A DNA stretch of 64,000 bases, from assembly GCA_017441585.1 (NCBI GenBank), contig JAFRWW010000009.1, forward strand, positions 130,456-194,455, in the 5' to 3' direction. Positions 16,187-24,178 of this stretch are shown piece by piece. Positions within the stretch are counted from its first letter, which is position 1. Each line of letters begins with the position of its first letter. Origin of the DNA: Lachnospiraceae bacterium. GTDB taxonomy: Bacteria > Bacillota > Clostridia > Lachnospirales > Lachnospiraceae. The position numbers and the translations under genes were made by a program. The notes beneath the pieces were generated by a model. The model did no database searches, was not told the origin of the DNA, and was given only the letters and a program-made list of their open reading frames with translations.

Positions 16187-16866
16187 TTACGTATCACCCC
16201 ATACGTCGCATAATATTCATCTATTGCGCGTTTTCTCTCATCATCGATATATATCCTGCCGCAGCACTCCTTATTGTAAAGGCGCTCCACCACGTCCTCC
16301 ATGGTGACTATGGCTCCTGTCTTTATACCGTAAGTCTGAGACACCTCGTCAAGGGCGCTCTTATCATCCTGCTTACCCTTTTCCATACGGTTTAAGGAAA
16401 CCATGAGTCCTACCACCTGCACATCCGCCTGAGCCTTTATGATGGGGAATGTCTCTTCGATGGACTTACCGGAGGTGGTGACATCTTCCACCATGACCAC
16501 CCGGTCACCGTCCTTTAAGGAACTGCCCAGAAGGATGCCCGTATCACCGTGATCCTTTACTTCCTTTCTGTTGGAGCAGTATCTGACCTGCTTACCAAAA
16601 AGCTCACTGTAGGCTATGGCAGTGATGACGCTCAGTGGAATACCCTTGTACGCCGGTCCGAATACCACGTCAAAATCATCACCGAAGGCATCATGAATGG
16701 CTCTGGCATAAAACTCTCCCAGACGCTTTAACTGAGAACCCGTCACATAGGCGCCGGCATTCATGAAAAAGGGAGACTTACGTCCGCTCTTCAAGGTGAA
16801 CTCACCGAATTTAAGTACCTCGGACTCCACCATAAACTCTATAAACTGCTCTTTATAATCACTCAT
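16183..16866 (-). CDS. pyrE: Orotate phosphoribosyltransferase
   Basis: Forms orotidine 5-phosphate from orotate and PRPP, the fifth step of pyrimidine synthesis, in the cytoplasm. The 227 residues include FTLKSGRKSPFFMNAG near the start, the KDHGDTG loop, and the PRPP motif VVMVEDVTTSGKS. AAAGGAGGAGAAA before the ATG fixes the start. It is not next to pyrF or other pyr genes here and is followed by the small membrane protein with a four-base overlap. A family A/B composite repeat sits just upstream. Confidence 0.95.
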   Translation of the reverse strand: MSDYKEQFIEFMVESEVLKFGEFTLKSGRKSPFFMNAGAYVTGSQLKRLGEFYARAIHDAFGDDFDVVFGPAYKGIPLSVITAIAYSELFGKQVRYCSNRKEVKDHGDTGILLGSSLKDGDRVVMVEDVTTSGKSIEETFPIIKAQADVQVVGLMVSLNRMEKGKQDDKSALDEVSQTYGIKTGAIVTMEDVVERLYNKECCGRIYIDDERKRAIDEYYATYGVIRN

Positions 16867-16882
16867 TTTCTCCTCCTTTAAG

Positions 16883-16952
16883 ATTCTTCGCTAATGTCCT
16901 AAGGCATCCACCACTTCGTGGTACTCCTTAGGACGAAGTTCGCTCAGAATGA
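16883..16952. repeat. Composite repeat: family B hairpin nested in a family A unit
   Basis: GATTCTTCGCTA begins and GTTCGCTCAGAATGACA ends a family A unit, but its middle is replaced by a 39-base family B unit (16896-16934) with GTCCTAAGG / CCTTAGGAC ends and an inner CCAC-TTC-GTGG hairpin. The 39 bases are the reverse complement, with three mismatches, of 38864-38902. Confidence 0.85.
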
Positions 16953-16964
16953 CAATAAAAAATA

Positions 16965-18074
16965 TTACACTATCTCCAGCAACGATACAGCGTAAAACTC
17001 AGCTTCGCTGCGGTTAAAGGCCTGAACCACCTGGGGATCGAACTGTGCCCCGGAGCCCTGGTTTATTATCTGGCATGCCTGCTCATGAGACTGCTTCTGT
17101 TTATAGGAACGCACCGAAACCAGCGCATCATATACATCACCCACCGTCAGTATCCTGGCCAGCTGCGGTATCGCAGTGCCTGAGAGTCTGTCGGGATAAC
17201 CGTTTCCTCCCCACTGTTCATGATGGGACCTGGCCATCTGGTATGCGTAGGACAAAAAGTGTGAATTGGGAAGAAGATGAGCATACTTCCTGATGGAATC
17301 AGCTCCATATATGGTATGCATCTTCATGGTCTCAAACTCTTCCGGTGTATATTTTCCCACCTTGGTCAGTATGTCGTCTGGCACGCCGATCTTGCCCATA
17401 TCATGCATCTGGGAAGCCATCAGAATCATCTCCAGCTCTCCGCTGGGGATCCTTATCATCTTCATCTCGGACATGGACCGAAGGAGTATCTCCAGATACT
17501 TGCTGACCCTCTTCACATGGACGCCAGTAAAGCCGTCCTTTCTGGCTATCAGGTCGGACACCATGCCTATGACGAAATACTCCAGCCTCTGGACTTTTTC
17601 CTTATTCTCATTTACATCCATCTGGAGCTGCTCATTGTAATCCTGAAGCTGTTCATTAAACTCCTGCAATGATTCATTGCGGCCCAGCAGCTTCCTCTTA
17701 TCATTGAGCACGCCCACATGCATAGCCACCTTTTTCTGGAGTATTTCCGACACAAAGGGTTTCCTCACAAAATCCACAGCCCCCAGGGTAAAGGCTTCCA
17801 GCTCGGTCTCCACCTCATGGTTTACAGTGACAAAAATAACCGGAATATCCTTGGTACGCTCATCCATCCTGAGCCTTGCGCATACTTCAAAACCGTTCAT
17901 GTCCGGCATATCCAGATCCAAAAGGATGATGGTGGGCAGAACCTTCGCATGCTCCAGGTAGGCAAAAGCCTCCCTGCCGCTGTTCATTATGATCACTCTG
18001 TACTCATCCTCCAGAGCAGCCCTAATTATGGCCAGTTCCGTATAGCTGTCATCGATTGCCATTACTGAATACAT
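16965..18074 (-). CDS. Response regulator with HD-GYP phosphodiesterase domain
   Basis: Cytoplasmic two-component output protein (369 residues). The receiver domain (1-120) has the acidic pair in AIDDS, phospho-acceptor D53 in LLDLDMP, and K105 in VRKPF. A coiled-coil linker (about 125-165) leads to an HD-GYP domain with HDMGKIGVPDD and HHEQWGGNGYPDRLSG, so the metal-binding and GYP residues are intact and c-di-GMP hydrolysis is expected. No histidine kinase gene is nearby, so the input is unknown. It overlaps hisA by 13 bases, an odd coupling of signalling and histidine synthesis. Confidence 0.92.
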   Translation of the reverse strand: MYSVMAIDDSYTELAIIRAALEDEYRVIIMNSGREAFAYLEHAKVLPTIILLDLDMPDMNGFEVCARLRMDERTKDIPVIFVTVNHEVETELEAFTLGAVDFVRKPFVSEILQKKVAMHVGVLNDKRKLLGRNESLQEFNEQLQDYNEQLQMDVNENKEKVQRLEYFVIGMVSDLIARKDGFTGVHVKRVSKYLEILLRSMSEMKMIRIPSGELEMILMASQMHDMGKIGVPDDILTKVGKYTPEEFETMKMHTIYGADSIRKYAHLLPNSHFLSYAYQMARSHHEQWGGNGYPDRLSGTAIPQLARILTVGDVYDALVSVRSYKQKQSHEQACQIINQGSGAQFDPQVVQAFNRSEAEFYAVSLLEIV

Positions 18075-18838
18075 ATTTCCTTCACCCTTTCGATCAAAAG
18101 CTTACCACCGAAAATATCAAGCGCACTTCCAACAGTCACATTTATCCTGTCATCCCCCAGTTCCTTAAGCCTTAATATGGCAGCCTCATCTGCTATGCCT
18201 CCCGCATAGGTCACCTCATGTCCTTTATAGGAAGCAAGGATGCGGATCAGATCTTCTTCAAAGCCTGATGACTTACCCTCGCAATCCACTCCGTGGATCA
18301 GGAATTCATCACAGAAAGCTCCCAGTTCTTCAAACAAAGTCACTTCCACTTCCACATCGGTGAACCTCTGCCATCTGTCGGTGACCACCATATATCTTCC
18401 ATCTTTTTTCCGGCAGCTTAAGTCCAGCACTATCCTTTTGCTGCCCACTGCCTTTTTCAATAGTTCCAGATTATCATAATCTATTTTACCGTCCCTGAAC
18501 ACAAAGGAAGTCACGATCACATGGGAAGCTCCCGCATCCAGAAACTGTTCGGCGTTTTCATCATTAATTCCGCCACCCACCTGTAAAAAACCGGGGGCAG
18601 CCTTAAGAGCCGATAAAGCCTGGGTCTTAGTGGCCTCATAATACTCCGATGAGGCGGCGTTTAACATTATCACATGACCGCCCTTAAGACCCATATCCCT
18701 ATACATGAGAGCATAGTAAGCGGCGTCCCTGTCGGAGACAAAATTTTCAAAGGCCTCATCACCCTTATCCTTAAGACTTCCTCCCACTATCTGTTTTACC
18801 CTGCCGTTATGTATGTCTATACAAGGTCTGAATTCCAT
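18062..18838 (-). CDS. hisA: HisA isomerase, eukaryotic-like type
   Basis: Isomerises ProFAR to PRFAR in histidine synthesis (Amadori rearrangement) on a TIM barrel. The 258 residues show FRPCIDIHNGRVKQIVGGSL, LQVGGGIND and VTYAGGIADE. The start with CIDIHNG and KQIVGG and the length match the HIS6/eukaryotic-type subfamily better than the usual bacterial HisA (about 240 residues, starting with PAIDL). The acid in the CIDIH strand and the one in LDLSCRKKDG are candidates for catalysis. GGAGGACGA precedes the ATG. There are no other his genes in the window. The subtype call is from pattern memory. Confidence 0.85.
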   Translation of the reverse strand: MEFRPCIDIHNGRVKQIVGGSLKDKGDEAFENFVSDRDAAYYALMYRDMGLKGGHVIMLNAASSEYYEATKTQALSALKAAPGFLQVGGGINDENAEQFLDAGASHVIVTSFVFRDGKIDYDNLELLKKAVGSKRIVLDLSCRKKDGRYMVVTDRWQRFTDVEVEVTLFEELGAFCDEFLIHGVDCEGKSSGFEEDLIRILASYKGHEVTYAGGIADEAAILRLKELGDDRINVTVGSALDIFGGKLLIERVKEICIQ

Positions 18839-18853
18839 TCGTCCTCCAAAATA

Positions 18854-20809
18854 TCACTTTTCCACCAGCACGCCTTCCTCGTATGCTTTGAGCAGTTTCA
18901 TAAGCTGGTCTATCTGGCTGCGTATCTCTCTTCCCGTATCGGTATCCGCCACCCGCAGGCGATTGAGATGCTGTTCCACCACCATATCATCCTCGGCTAT
19001 ATCAGTCTCATTTAAAATGGCCTCCCAGGTGGATTCAAAAGGCTCGTGAGCTACCAGACGCAGCCCTCTTGAATTTGATACGAGAGTATAACCGGCTATT
19101 CCGGTCTTTGACTGATAAGCCTTTGAAAAACCGCCGTCTATGATCAAAAGCTTCCCGTCACACATGATGGGGCTCTGTCCTCTCTTCCTCTCCACGGGCA
19201 CATGGCCGTTTATGATATGTGACTCATCTCCCGTAAGTCCGAACTCAGCCAGTATCTTTTCCACTATTTTTTTATCATCCCTGAAACCGTAATAAGGATT
19301 CTTTTTTTCTTTATGAGTTTCCTCATCCTCTATGAGATAGCGCTCAAAAGTAGCCATCTTATCCTTTCCGAAAACCGGCGAATCAGGACCGGTCCAAAGG
19401 TACCAGGTATAGTCCTGACCTTTCACACGCTCATGGGCGTCCTTGGAAAAATAACCTCTTCGCACATAGGTTTCCAGCGTATCATATAGATCTTTGCCAC
19501 AGTATTCTTCCGAATCGATGATCATACTGCGAAAACTGCCATCTTCATTCATGGGAACACAGCCATGGTACAAAAGATTGGAATTATAAACCTTATAAAG
19601 GCTGCCTTTTACATGCAGAAATCTCACATGGCGCTGAAGCTTTTCGGAATGTCTGAAGGCATGGTCAAGCCTCTTCATAAGGAGGAACTCACCCTCTGTA
19701 AGTTCGTAAGGGCGCTCCGGATTCACTGTGGGGAAATCGCAATCCTTAAGCGGATAAGTCTTTCCCTCCATAGTTATGGTCTTATTATCAAAATCTATCT
19801 TATCCAGCAAAAGCCGGCCTTCCATCTTAAACTCGGGATGCTTTAGTATGAGCTGACCCTCAAGTTTTTGCTGAAGGATGAACATGGCCTTATGCATACG
19901 GGTACTCAGCTCATATTCCGCCGGATGATGATCCTTGCTTATATTTACCTTGAAATGGCTGCAATCCACATCCTGATAAGCATTCATGGCAAAGGATACC
20001 AAAGGCACCAGGTTGATCCCGTAACCCTCTTCGACGGCATCCAGATTCGCATATCTAATGGACATGCGCAGCACGGTGGCTATACTGGCCCAGTGTCCTG
20101 CCGCGGCGCTCATCCAGATAACGTCATGATTGCCCCACTGAATATCTACAGAGTGATACTTCATCAGGGTATCCATTATCACCTGGGGGCCCGGACCCCT
20201 GTCAAAAATATCTCCCAGCACGTGAAGATGATCGATGACCAGACGCTGCACCAGATTTGACAGAGCAATGATAAAATCCGGCGCCCTGCCTGTTTCGATG
20301 ATTGTCTCTATGATGGCAGTATAGTATAATTCCTTATCCTGGACTTCTTCCTTTTCCGTGATAAGTTCTTCTATCACGTAAGCAAAGTCTGAAGGAAGTG
20401 CCTTCCTCACCTTGGACCTGGTATACTTTGAGGCCACCCTCTTTGTCATCTGCACCAGACGGTGAAGGGTGATCTTGTACCAGTCTTCGATATTCTCTTC
20501 TTCCTGTCTGACTATATCCAGTTTTTCGTTGGGATAATAGATCAGGGTCGCCAGACTCTTTTTATCCTTCTTCGAAAGTGTGTTGCCGAATTCCTCATCT
20601 ATCTTGCGTCTGACGGAACCGGAGCCGTTTTTAAGCACATGATTGAACTGCTCATACTCTCCGTGAATGTCCGTCAGAAAATGCTCCGTGCCCTTGGGCA
20701 GGTTCATTATGGACTGCAGATTGATTATCTCGGTGGAGGCCGATGCTATGGTGGGGAATTCCCTGGATAAAAGCTTTAATAAAGCCAGATCTTTTTCATC
20801 ATACTTCAT
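18854..20809 (-). CDS. fbp: Class III fructose-1,6-bisphosphatase
   Basis: Hydrolyses fructose 1,6-bisphosphate to fructose 6-phosphate in gluconeogenesis; a large Firmicutes-type cytoplasmic enzyme. The 651 residues carry metallophosphatase motifs LTDIHGEYEQF (D47, H49), GDIFDRGPGP near 200, WGNHDVIW near 222, and INGHVPV near 545. It lies eight bases downstream of dapB and just before hisA, so a run dapB-fbp-hisA-regulator is likely. It gives a one-way route that complements the reversible PPi-phosphofructokinase at 8761. Confidence 0.96.
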   Translation of the reverse strand: MKYDEKDLALLKLLSREFPTIASASTEIINLQSIMNLPKGTEHFLTDIHGEYEQFNHVLKNGSGSVRRKIDEEFGNTLSKKDKKSLATLIYYPNEKLDIVRQEEENIEDWYKITLHRLVQMTKRVASKYTRSKVRKALPSDFAYVIEELITEKEEVQDKELYYTAIIETIIETGRAPDFIIALSNLVQRLVIDHLHVLGDIFDRGPGPQVIMDTLMKYHSVDIQWGNHDVIWMSAAAGHWASIATVLRMSIRYANLDAVEEGYGINLVPLVSFAMNAYQDVDCSHFKVNISKDHHPAEYELSTRMHKAMFILQQKLEGQLILKHPEFKMEGRLLLDKIDFDNKTITMEGKTYPLKDCDFPTVNPERPYELTEGEFLLMKRLDHAFRHSEKLQRHVRFLHVKGSLYKVYNSNLLYHGCVPMNEDGSFRSMIIDSEEYCGKDLYDTLETYVRRGYFSKDAHERVKGQDYTWYLWTGPDSPVFGKDKMATFERYLIEDEETHKEKKNPYYGFRDDKKIVEKILAEFGLTGDESHIINGHVPVERKRGQSPIMCDGKLLIIDGGFSKAYQSKTGIAGYTLVSNSRGLRLVAHEPFESTWEAILNETDIAEDDMVVEQHLNRLRVADTDTGREIRSQIDQLMKLLKAYEEGVLVEK

Positions 20810-20817
20810 GGCTGATC

Positions 20818-21573
20818 CTATAATACTACATCCTTCATATCATACATTCCCGGGGCCTTTCCTGCCAGGAACTTGGCCGCCTGAATGGCGCCGTTTCCAA
20901 AGACTGCCTTTGAATAAGCCCTGTGGGAGAAGGTGATCACTTCATCCTCACCGGCAAAGATCACATCATGATCTCCCACGATGGTACCGCCTCTGACTGC
21001 AGATATGCCCAATTCCTTTGCATCCCTTCTCTGCCTTACGGAAGATCTGTCATATACGTAGGTGTAGGGCTCCTCAAACTCTTCATTAATGGCGTCTGCC
21101 AGAGCAATGGCTGTTCCGCTGGGAGCGTCCACCTTAAGGTTATGATGCTTTTCCACGATCTCTATATCAAAGCCCGCATCCGCCAGCTTCACACAGGCCT
21201 CCTTCAAAAGCTTCATCAGCATGTTGATGCCCATTGACATATTTGCGGACTTAAGAATGGGGATCTGCTTTGAGCATTCCTTTACCCTGTTTATCTGCTC
21301 TTCGGATAAGCCTGTGGTGCACAGTACCAGGGGGAGTTTTTTATCCACCGCATAGTCAAGGAGCGCATCCACGGCTGGGGCTGCGCAGAAGTCGATTATC
21401 ACATCGGCCTGTACGTCGCAGTCGGATATGTTTTCAAAAACGGGGTAGGTGTTTTTGACAGAGGTATTTTTGTCTATGCCTGCCACGATCTCTATGGCGG
21501 GGTCCTGGGCGATGAGGCGGGTTATGGTCTGTCCCATGTGGCCGTTGCAGCCGTGCATTATTGTTTTAATCAT
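20818..21573 (-). CDS. dapB: 4-hydroxy-tetrahydrodipicolinate reductase
   Basis: NAD(P)H-dependent second step of the diaminopimelate branch of lysine synthesis. The 251 residues have the nucleotide fold MHGCNGHMGQTI, CTTGLSEEQ, the ANMSMGIN loop, and the catalytic HHNLKVDAPSGTA. AGGAG before the ATG supports the start. dapA lies about 1.1 kb upstream, separated by the PfkB kinase gene, so the two DAP genes are close but probably in different units. Confidence 0.95.
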   Translation of the reverse strand: MIKTIMHGCNGHMGQTITRLIAQDPAIEIVAGIDKNTSVKNTYPVFENISDCDVQADVIIDFCAAPAVDALLDYAVDKKLPLVLCTTGLSEEQINRVKECSKQIPILKSANMSMGINMLMKLLKEACVKLADAGFDIEIVEKHHNLKVDAPSGTAIALADAINEEFEEPYTYVYDRSSVRQRRDAKELGISAVRGGTIVGDHDVIFAGEDEVITFSHRAYSKAVFGNGAIQAAKFLAGKAPGMYDMKDVVL

Positions 21574-21634
21574 TTTTGTTCTCCTGTTATTTTTTTATTA
21601 TTTAAATATAAATATTTTAATATCTTTCGCTAAA

Positions 21635-21658
21635 GAAAAAGCAGCCTCAAGCTGTGTT
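21635..21658 (-). terminator. Weak terminator after the PfkB kinase gene
   Basis: CAGCTTGAGGCTG forms a short four-base stem, followed on the minus strand by CTTTTTCTTT. The T-tract is good but the stem is short, so read-through into dapB is possible. Confidence 0.4.
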
Positions 21659-21662
21659 TAGA

Positions 21663-22583
21663 CTATAAACGTTCCTCAACAATAACCTGATCCAGGAGGG
21701 CGTACACTTCGTCGCGGGTTACAAAGCCTTCGGAGAAGGCTGTGGCGGAGCCTGCTGCCACCGAAAGTCTGAAGGCTTCCTTGACTTCCATCTTGTTGAT
21801 CATCGCGTATATGAAGGCGGCGAGCATGGAGTCGCCGGCGCCCACTGCGTTTATCTCTCTTCCCTTGGGAGCGAAGGCGCGGAGTTTTACGCCATCTTCA
21901 CCTACCCACAATGCCCCGTCCTGACCCATGGACAGGAGTACATTTCTGGTGCCCATCCTTATGATCCTCTCCATGCAGTCCAGCGCTTCCGCGGGAGAAT
22001 CTATGGATGTGTTTCCCAGATCCTCCAGTTCCCGCAGGTTAGGCTTTATCAGATAGGGACACTTGGGCAGGGCCAGTCTCAAGGCTTCACCCGATGAATC
22101 GATGATGACTTTAACATCTCTGTCGGCCACCAGATCCACCATACTTGCGTATGCCACATTTCTCATATCCGGTGTGCCCATACCGCAGATCACCAGTATA
22201 TCCCCGTCCTTAACCTGATTTATCATATCATATATGGCAGGCTTAAGCTCTGTGGGCACCAATGGTCCTCTGGCATTTATCTCGGTGTTTTCCACCCCGG
22301 TCAGCTTAACGTTTATTCTCGTCTCACCCTCTGCGAGCTCAACGCACTGCACATCTATGCCTTCAGACCTGACCATGTCCGTCCACCATTTTCCGGCATA
22401 ACCTGCAGTGACCGCCAGTACCTTGACGGGCACGTCAAAAGCCTTTAGCATACGGGCCACATTGAGGCCTTTACCGCCGGCTATGACCTTTTCCTCCAGA
22501 GAACGGTTCACAACGTCATGGGTGAGTCTCAACATCTTTATCATGTAGTCCAGTGAAGGATTGGGAGTAAAAGTATAAACCAT
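21663..22583 (-). CDS. PfkB-family sugar phosphate kinase (1-phosphofructokinase type)
   Basis: ATP-dependent kinase of 306 residues, of the FruK/LacC group that makes fructose 1,6- or tagatose 1,6-bisphosphate. Signatures are TFTPNPSLDYM at the start, the PfkB signature GGKGLNVARML, and the C-terminal NAVGAGDSMLAAFIYA with the catalytic Asp in GAGDS. No PTS or fruR-type gene is next to it, so 1-phosphofructokinase versus tagatose-6-phosphate kinase cannot be decided. AAAGGTAG precedes the ATG. It sits between dapA and dapB without an obvious link to lysine synthesis. Confidence 0.9.
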   Translation of the reverse strand: MVYTFTPNPSLDYMIKMLRLTHDVVNRSLEEKVIAGGKGLNVARMLKAFDVPVKVLAVTAGYAGKWWTDMVRSEGIDVQCVELAEGETRINVKLTGVENTEINARGPLVPTELKPAIYDMINQVKDGDILVICGMGTPDMRNVAYASMVDLVADRDVKVIIDSSGEALRLALPKCPYLIKPNLRELEDLGNTSIDSPAEALDCMERIIRMGTRNVLLSMGQDGALWVGEDGVKLRAFAPKGREINAVGAGDSMLAAFIYAMINKMEVKEAFRLSVAAGSATAFSEGFVTRDEVYALLDQVIVEERL

Positions 22584-22607
22584 GACAGATACTACCTTTC
22601 TGATAAT

Positions 22608-22637
22608 ATTTTACACATGATATGTCATAAAAGACAA
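22608..22637 (-). promoter_or_regulatory. Possible promoter of the PfkB kinase gene
   Basis: TTGTCT (22632-22637) and TAAAAT (22608-22613) on the minus strand, 18 bases apart, begin right after the dapA terminator stem. Moderate match only. Confidence 0.35.
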
Positions 22638-22664
22638 AACAAGCCTGATATGATATCAGGCTTG
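22631..22664 (-). terminator. Rho-independent terminator of dapA
   Basis: CAAGCCTGATA / TATCAGGCTTG arms (within 22640-22664) with a tiny loop, followed on the minus strand by TTTTGTCTTTT. It lies less than 20 bases after the dapA stop. Confidence 0.9.
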
Positions 22665-22681
22665 CAATGATCCAAAATTTA

Positions 22682-23569
22682 TTACTTTATAAGGCCATAA
22701 TTCTTCATGGCCTCCGAAAGGCGTGCCGCGTTGGCAGCCTCCATTTTAGTGAGAGGACGTCTCAGATTGGAATCATATATCCCGAGAAGCTCCATAGCCA
22801 TCTTTACGGGTATGGGATTCACTTCACAGAACAGGGCGTCAATGAGTTCCAGCGACTCCAGCTGGATCCTGCGGCTCTCCTGTACATTGCCGTCAAAGAA
22901 ATTCTGACACATATCGTGCACCTGACGGGGCGCTATGTTTGACAGTACCGAGATGACTCCCTTTCCGCCCAGAGCCAGAAGAGGAAGTACCTGATCGTCA
23001 TTACCCGAATATACATCCACCTGACCCTTCGCCAATCCGAAGAGTGTCATAATAAGTCCTAAATTACCGGTGGCATCCTTAACGCCGACTATGTTGGGTA
23101 CCTGTGTGCACAGATCCACCACCGTCTGGGGAGCTATGGTCACTCCCGTCCTGCCGGGGATATTGTAAAGGATCACGGGGATCTTTACTGACTCGGCTAT
23201 GATGGTGAAATGCTCCTTTAAGCCCTTCTGGGTAGCCTTGTTATAATAAGGTGAAACCACCAGCAGCGCGTCTGCTCCCAGCTTCTCAGCCTCGGTTGAC
23301 AGATAAACCGCCGTCTGGGTGCAGTTTGATCCGGTACCTGCGATAACGGGTATCCTGCCTGCCACCTTCTTTACACAGTATGCTATGGTATCCAGATGCT
23401 CCTCATGGGTCAGGGTGGAAGCCTCGCCTGTGGTACCGCAGACTACTATGGCGTCCGTTCCTCCCTCGATCTGCATCTCTATATGACGGCCGAAGCTGTC
23501 AAAATCTATTGAGCCATCAGCCTTGAATGGCGTGGTGATGGCAACCGCCGCTCCTTCAAATACAGACAT
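22682..23569 (-). CDS. dapA: 4-hydroxy-tetrahydrodipicolinate synthase
   Basis: Condenses pyruvate with aspartate semialdehyde, the first committed step to diaminopimelate and lysine. The 295-residue TIM barrel has AITTPF, CGTTGEASTLTHEEH, VVSPYYNK (catalytic Tyr), LYNIPGRTG and GVKDATG with the Schiff-base lysine. AAAGGAG precedes the ATG. It follows the corrinoid adenosyltransferase gene by 12 bases and ends in a clear terminator. Together with dapB it supplies wall precursor and lysine. Confidence 0.96.
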   Translation of the reverse strand: MSVFEGAAVAITTPFKADGSIDFDSFGRHIEMQIEGGTDAIVVCGTTGEASTLTHEEHLDTIAYCVKKVAGRIPVIAGTGSNCTQTAVYLSTEAEKLGADALLVVSPYYNKATQKGLKEHFTIIAESVKIPVILYNIPGRTGVTIAPQTVVDLCTQVPNIVGVKDATGNLGLIMTLFGLAKGQVDVYSGNDDQVLPLLALGGKGVISVLSNIAPRQVHDMCQNFFDGNVQESRRIQLESLELIDALFCEVNPIPVKMAMELLGIYDSNLRRPLTKMEAANAARLSEAMKNYGLIK

Positions 23570-23581
23570 ATCTTTTCTCCT

Positions 23582-24100
23582 TTATATGCTTTTTTTACGT
23601 CCCGACTGATTCATGTCTCCCGTGAGAAACAAGGTGACATCGTCAGCCAGTTCATATATTTCGGGACCTGCATTGATGCCGGTAAGGATGATCTCGGCCT
23701 GTTCCGGTTTGTTGTTGAGCAGGCTCACCAACTCGTCCACACAGATGATACCCGTGTCCACCAGTCCCAGAAACTCATCCAGTATCAGCACATCGCAACC
23801 TCCGGTGGTCAGAACCTTCCTGGCAAAATTGATGCCGTTCATGATATTCTGAACCTCCTCGGCACGCCGCTCTTCATCCAGATCCTTAAAACTCTCGCTG
23901 GACTTTTCAAAGGAAAAAACCTTGATCTCGGGTTCAAGACGTTTCATAAAAGCGTTCTCTCCCGTATCCTTTCCCTTTAAAAACTGTATAATGGCAACCT
24001 GTCGTCCGCGACCGGCCGCCCTGATCGCACATCCGACGGCTGCACTGGTCTTTCCGCGGCCCTCACCGCAGAAAATGCGGATCAATCCTCTTTGTTCCAT
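23582..24100 (-). CDS. Corrinoid adenosyltransferase (CobO/BtuR type)
   Basis: Transfers adenosyl from ATP to cob(I)alamin or a cobyrinic acid derivative, making the coenzyme form of B12. About 172 residues from the ATG at 24100, which has GGAGGAG upstream; an earlier ATG at 24157 has no such site. The P-loop GEGRGKTSAAVG and LILDEFLGL are the family hallmarks. No other cobalamin gene is near, so it may serve salvage of external corrinoids. It lies between typA and dapA. Confidence 0.92.
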   Translation of the reverse strand: MEQRGLIRIFCGEGRGKTSAAVGCAIRAAGRGRQVAIIQFLKGKDTGENAFMKRLEPEIKVFSFEKSSESFKDLDEERRAEEVQNIMNGINFARKVLTTGGCDVLILDEFLGLVDTGIICVDELVSLLNNKPEQAEIILTGINAGPEIYELADDVTLFLTGDMNQSGRKKSI

Positions 24101-24178
24101 AATCTCCTCCAAGCCGTAAACGCTAAAGCCCCGACTCTCAACAGTAAATTCTAACACAGCAGACCTAAAAAATCAATG

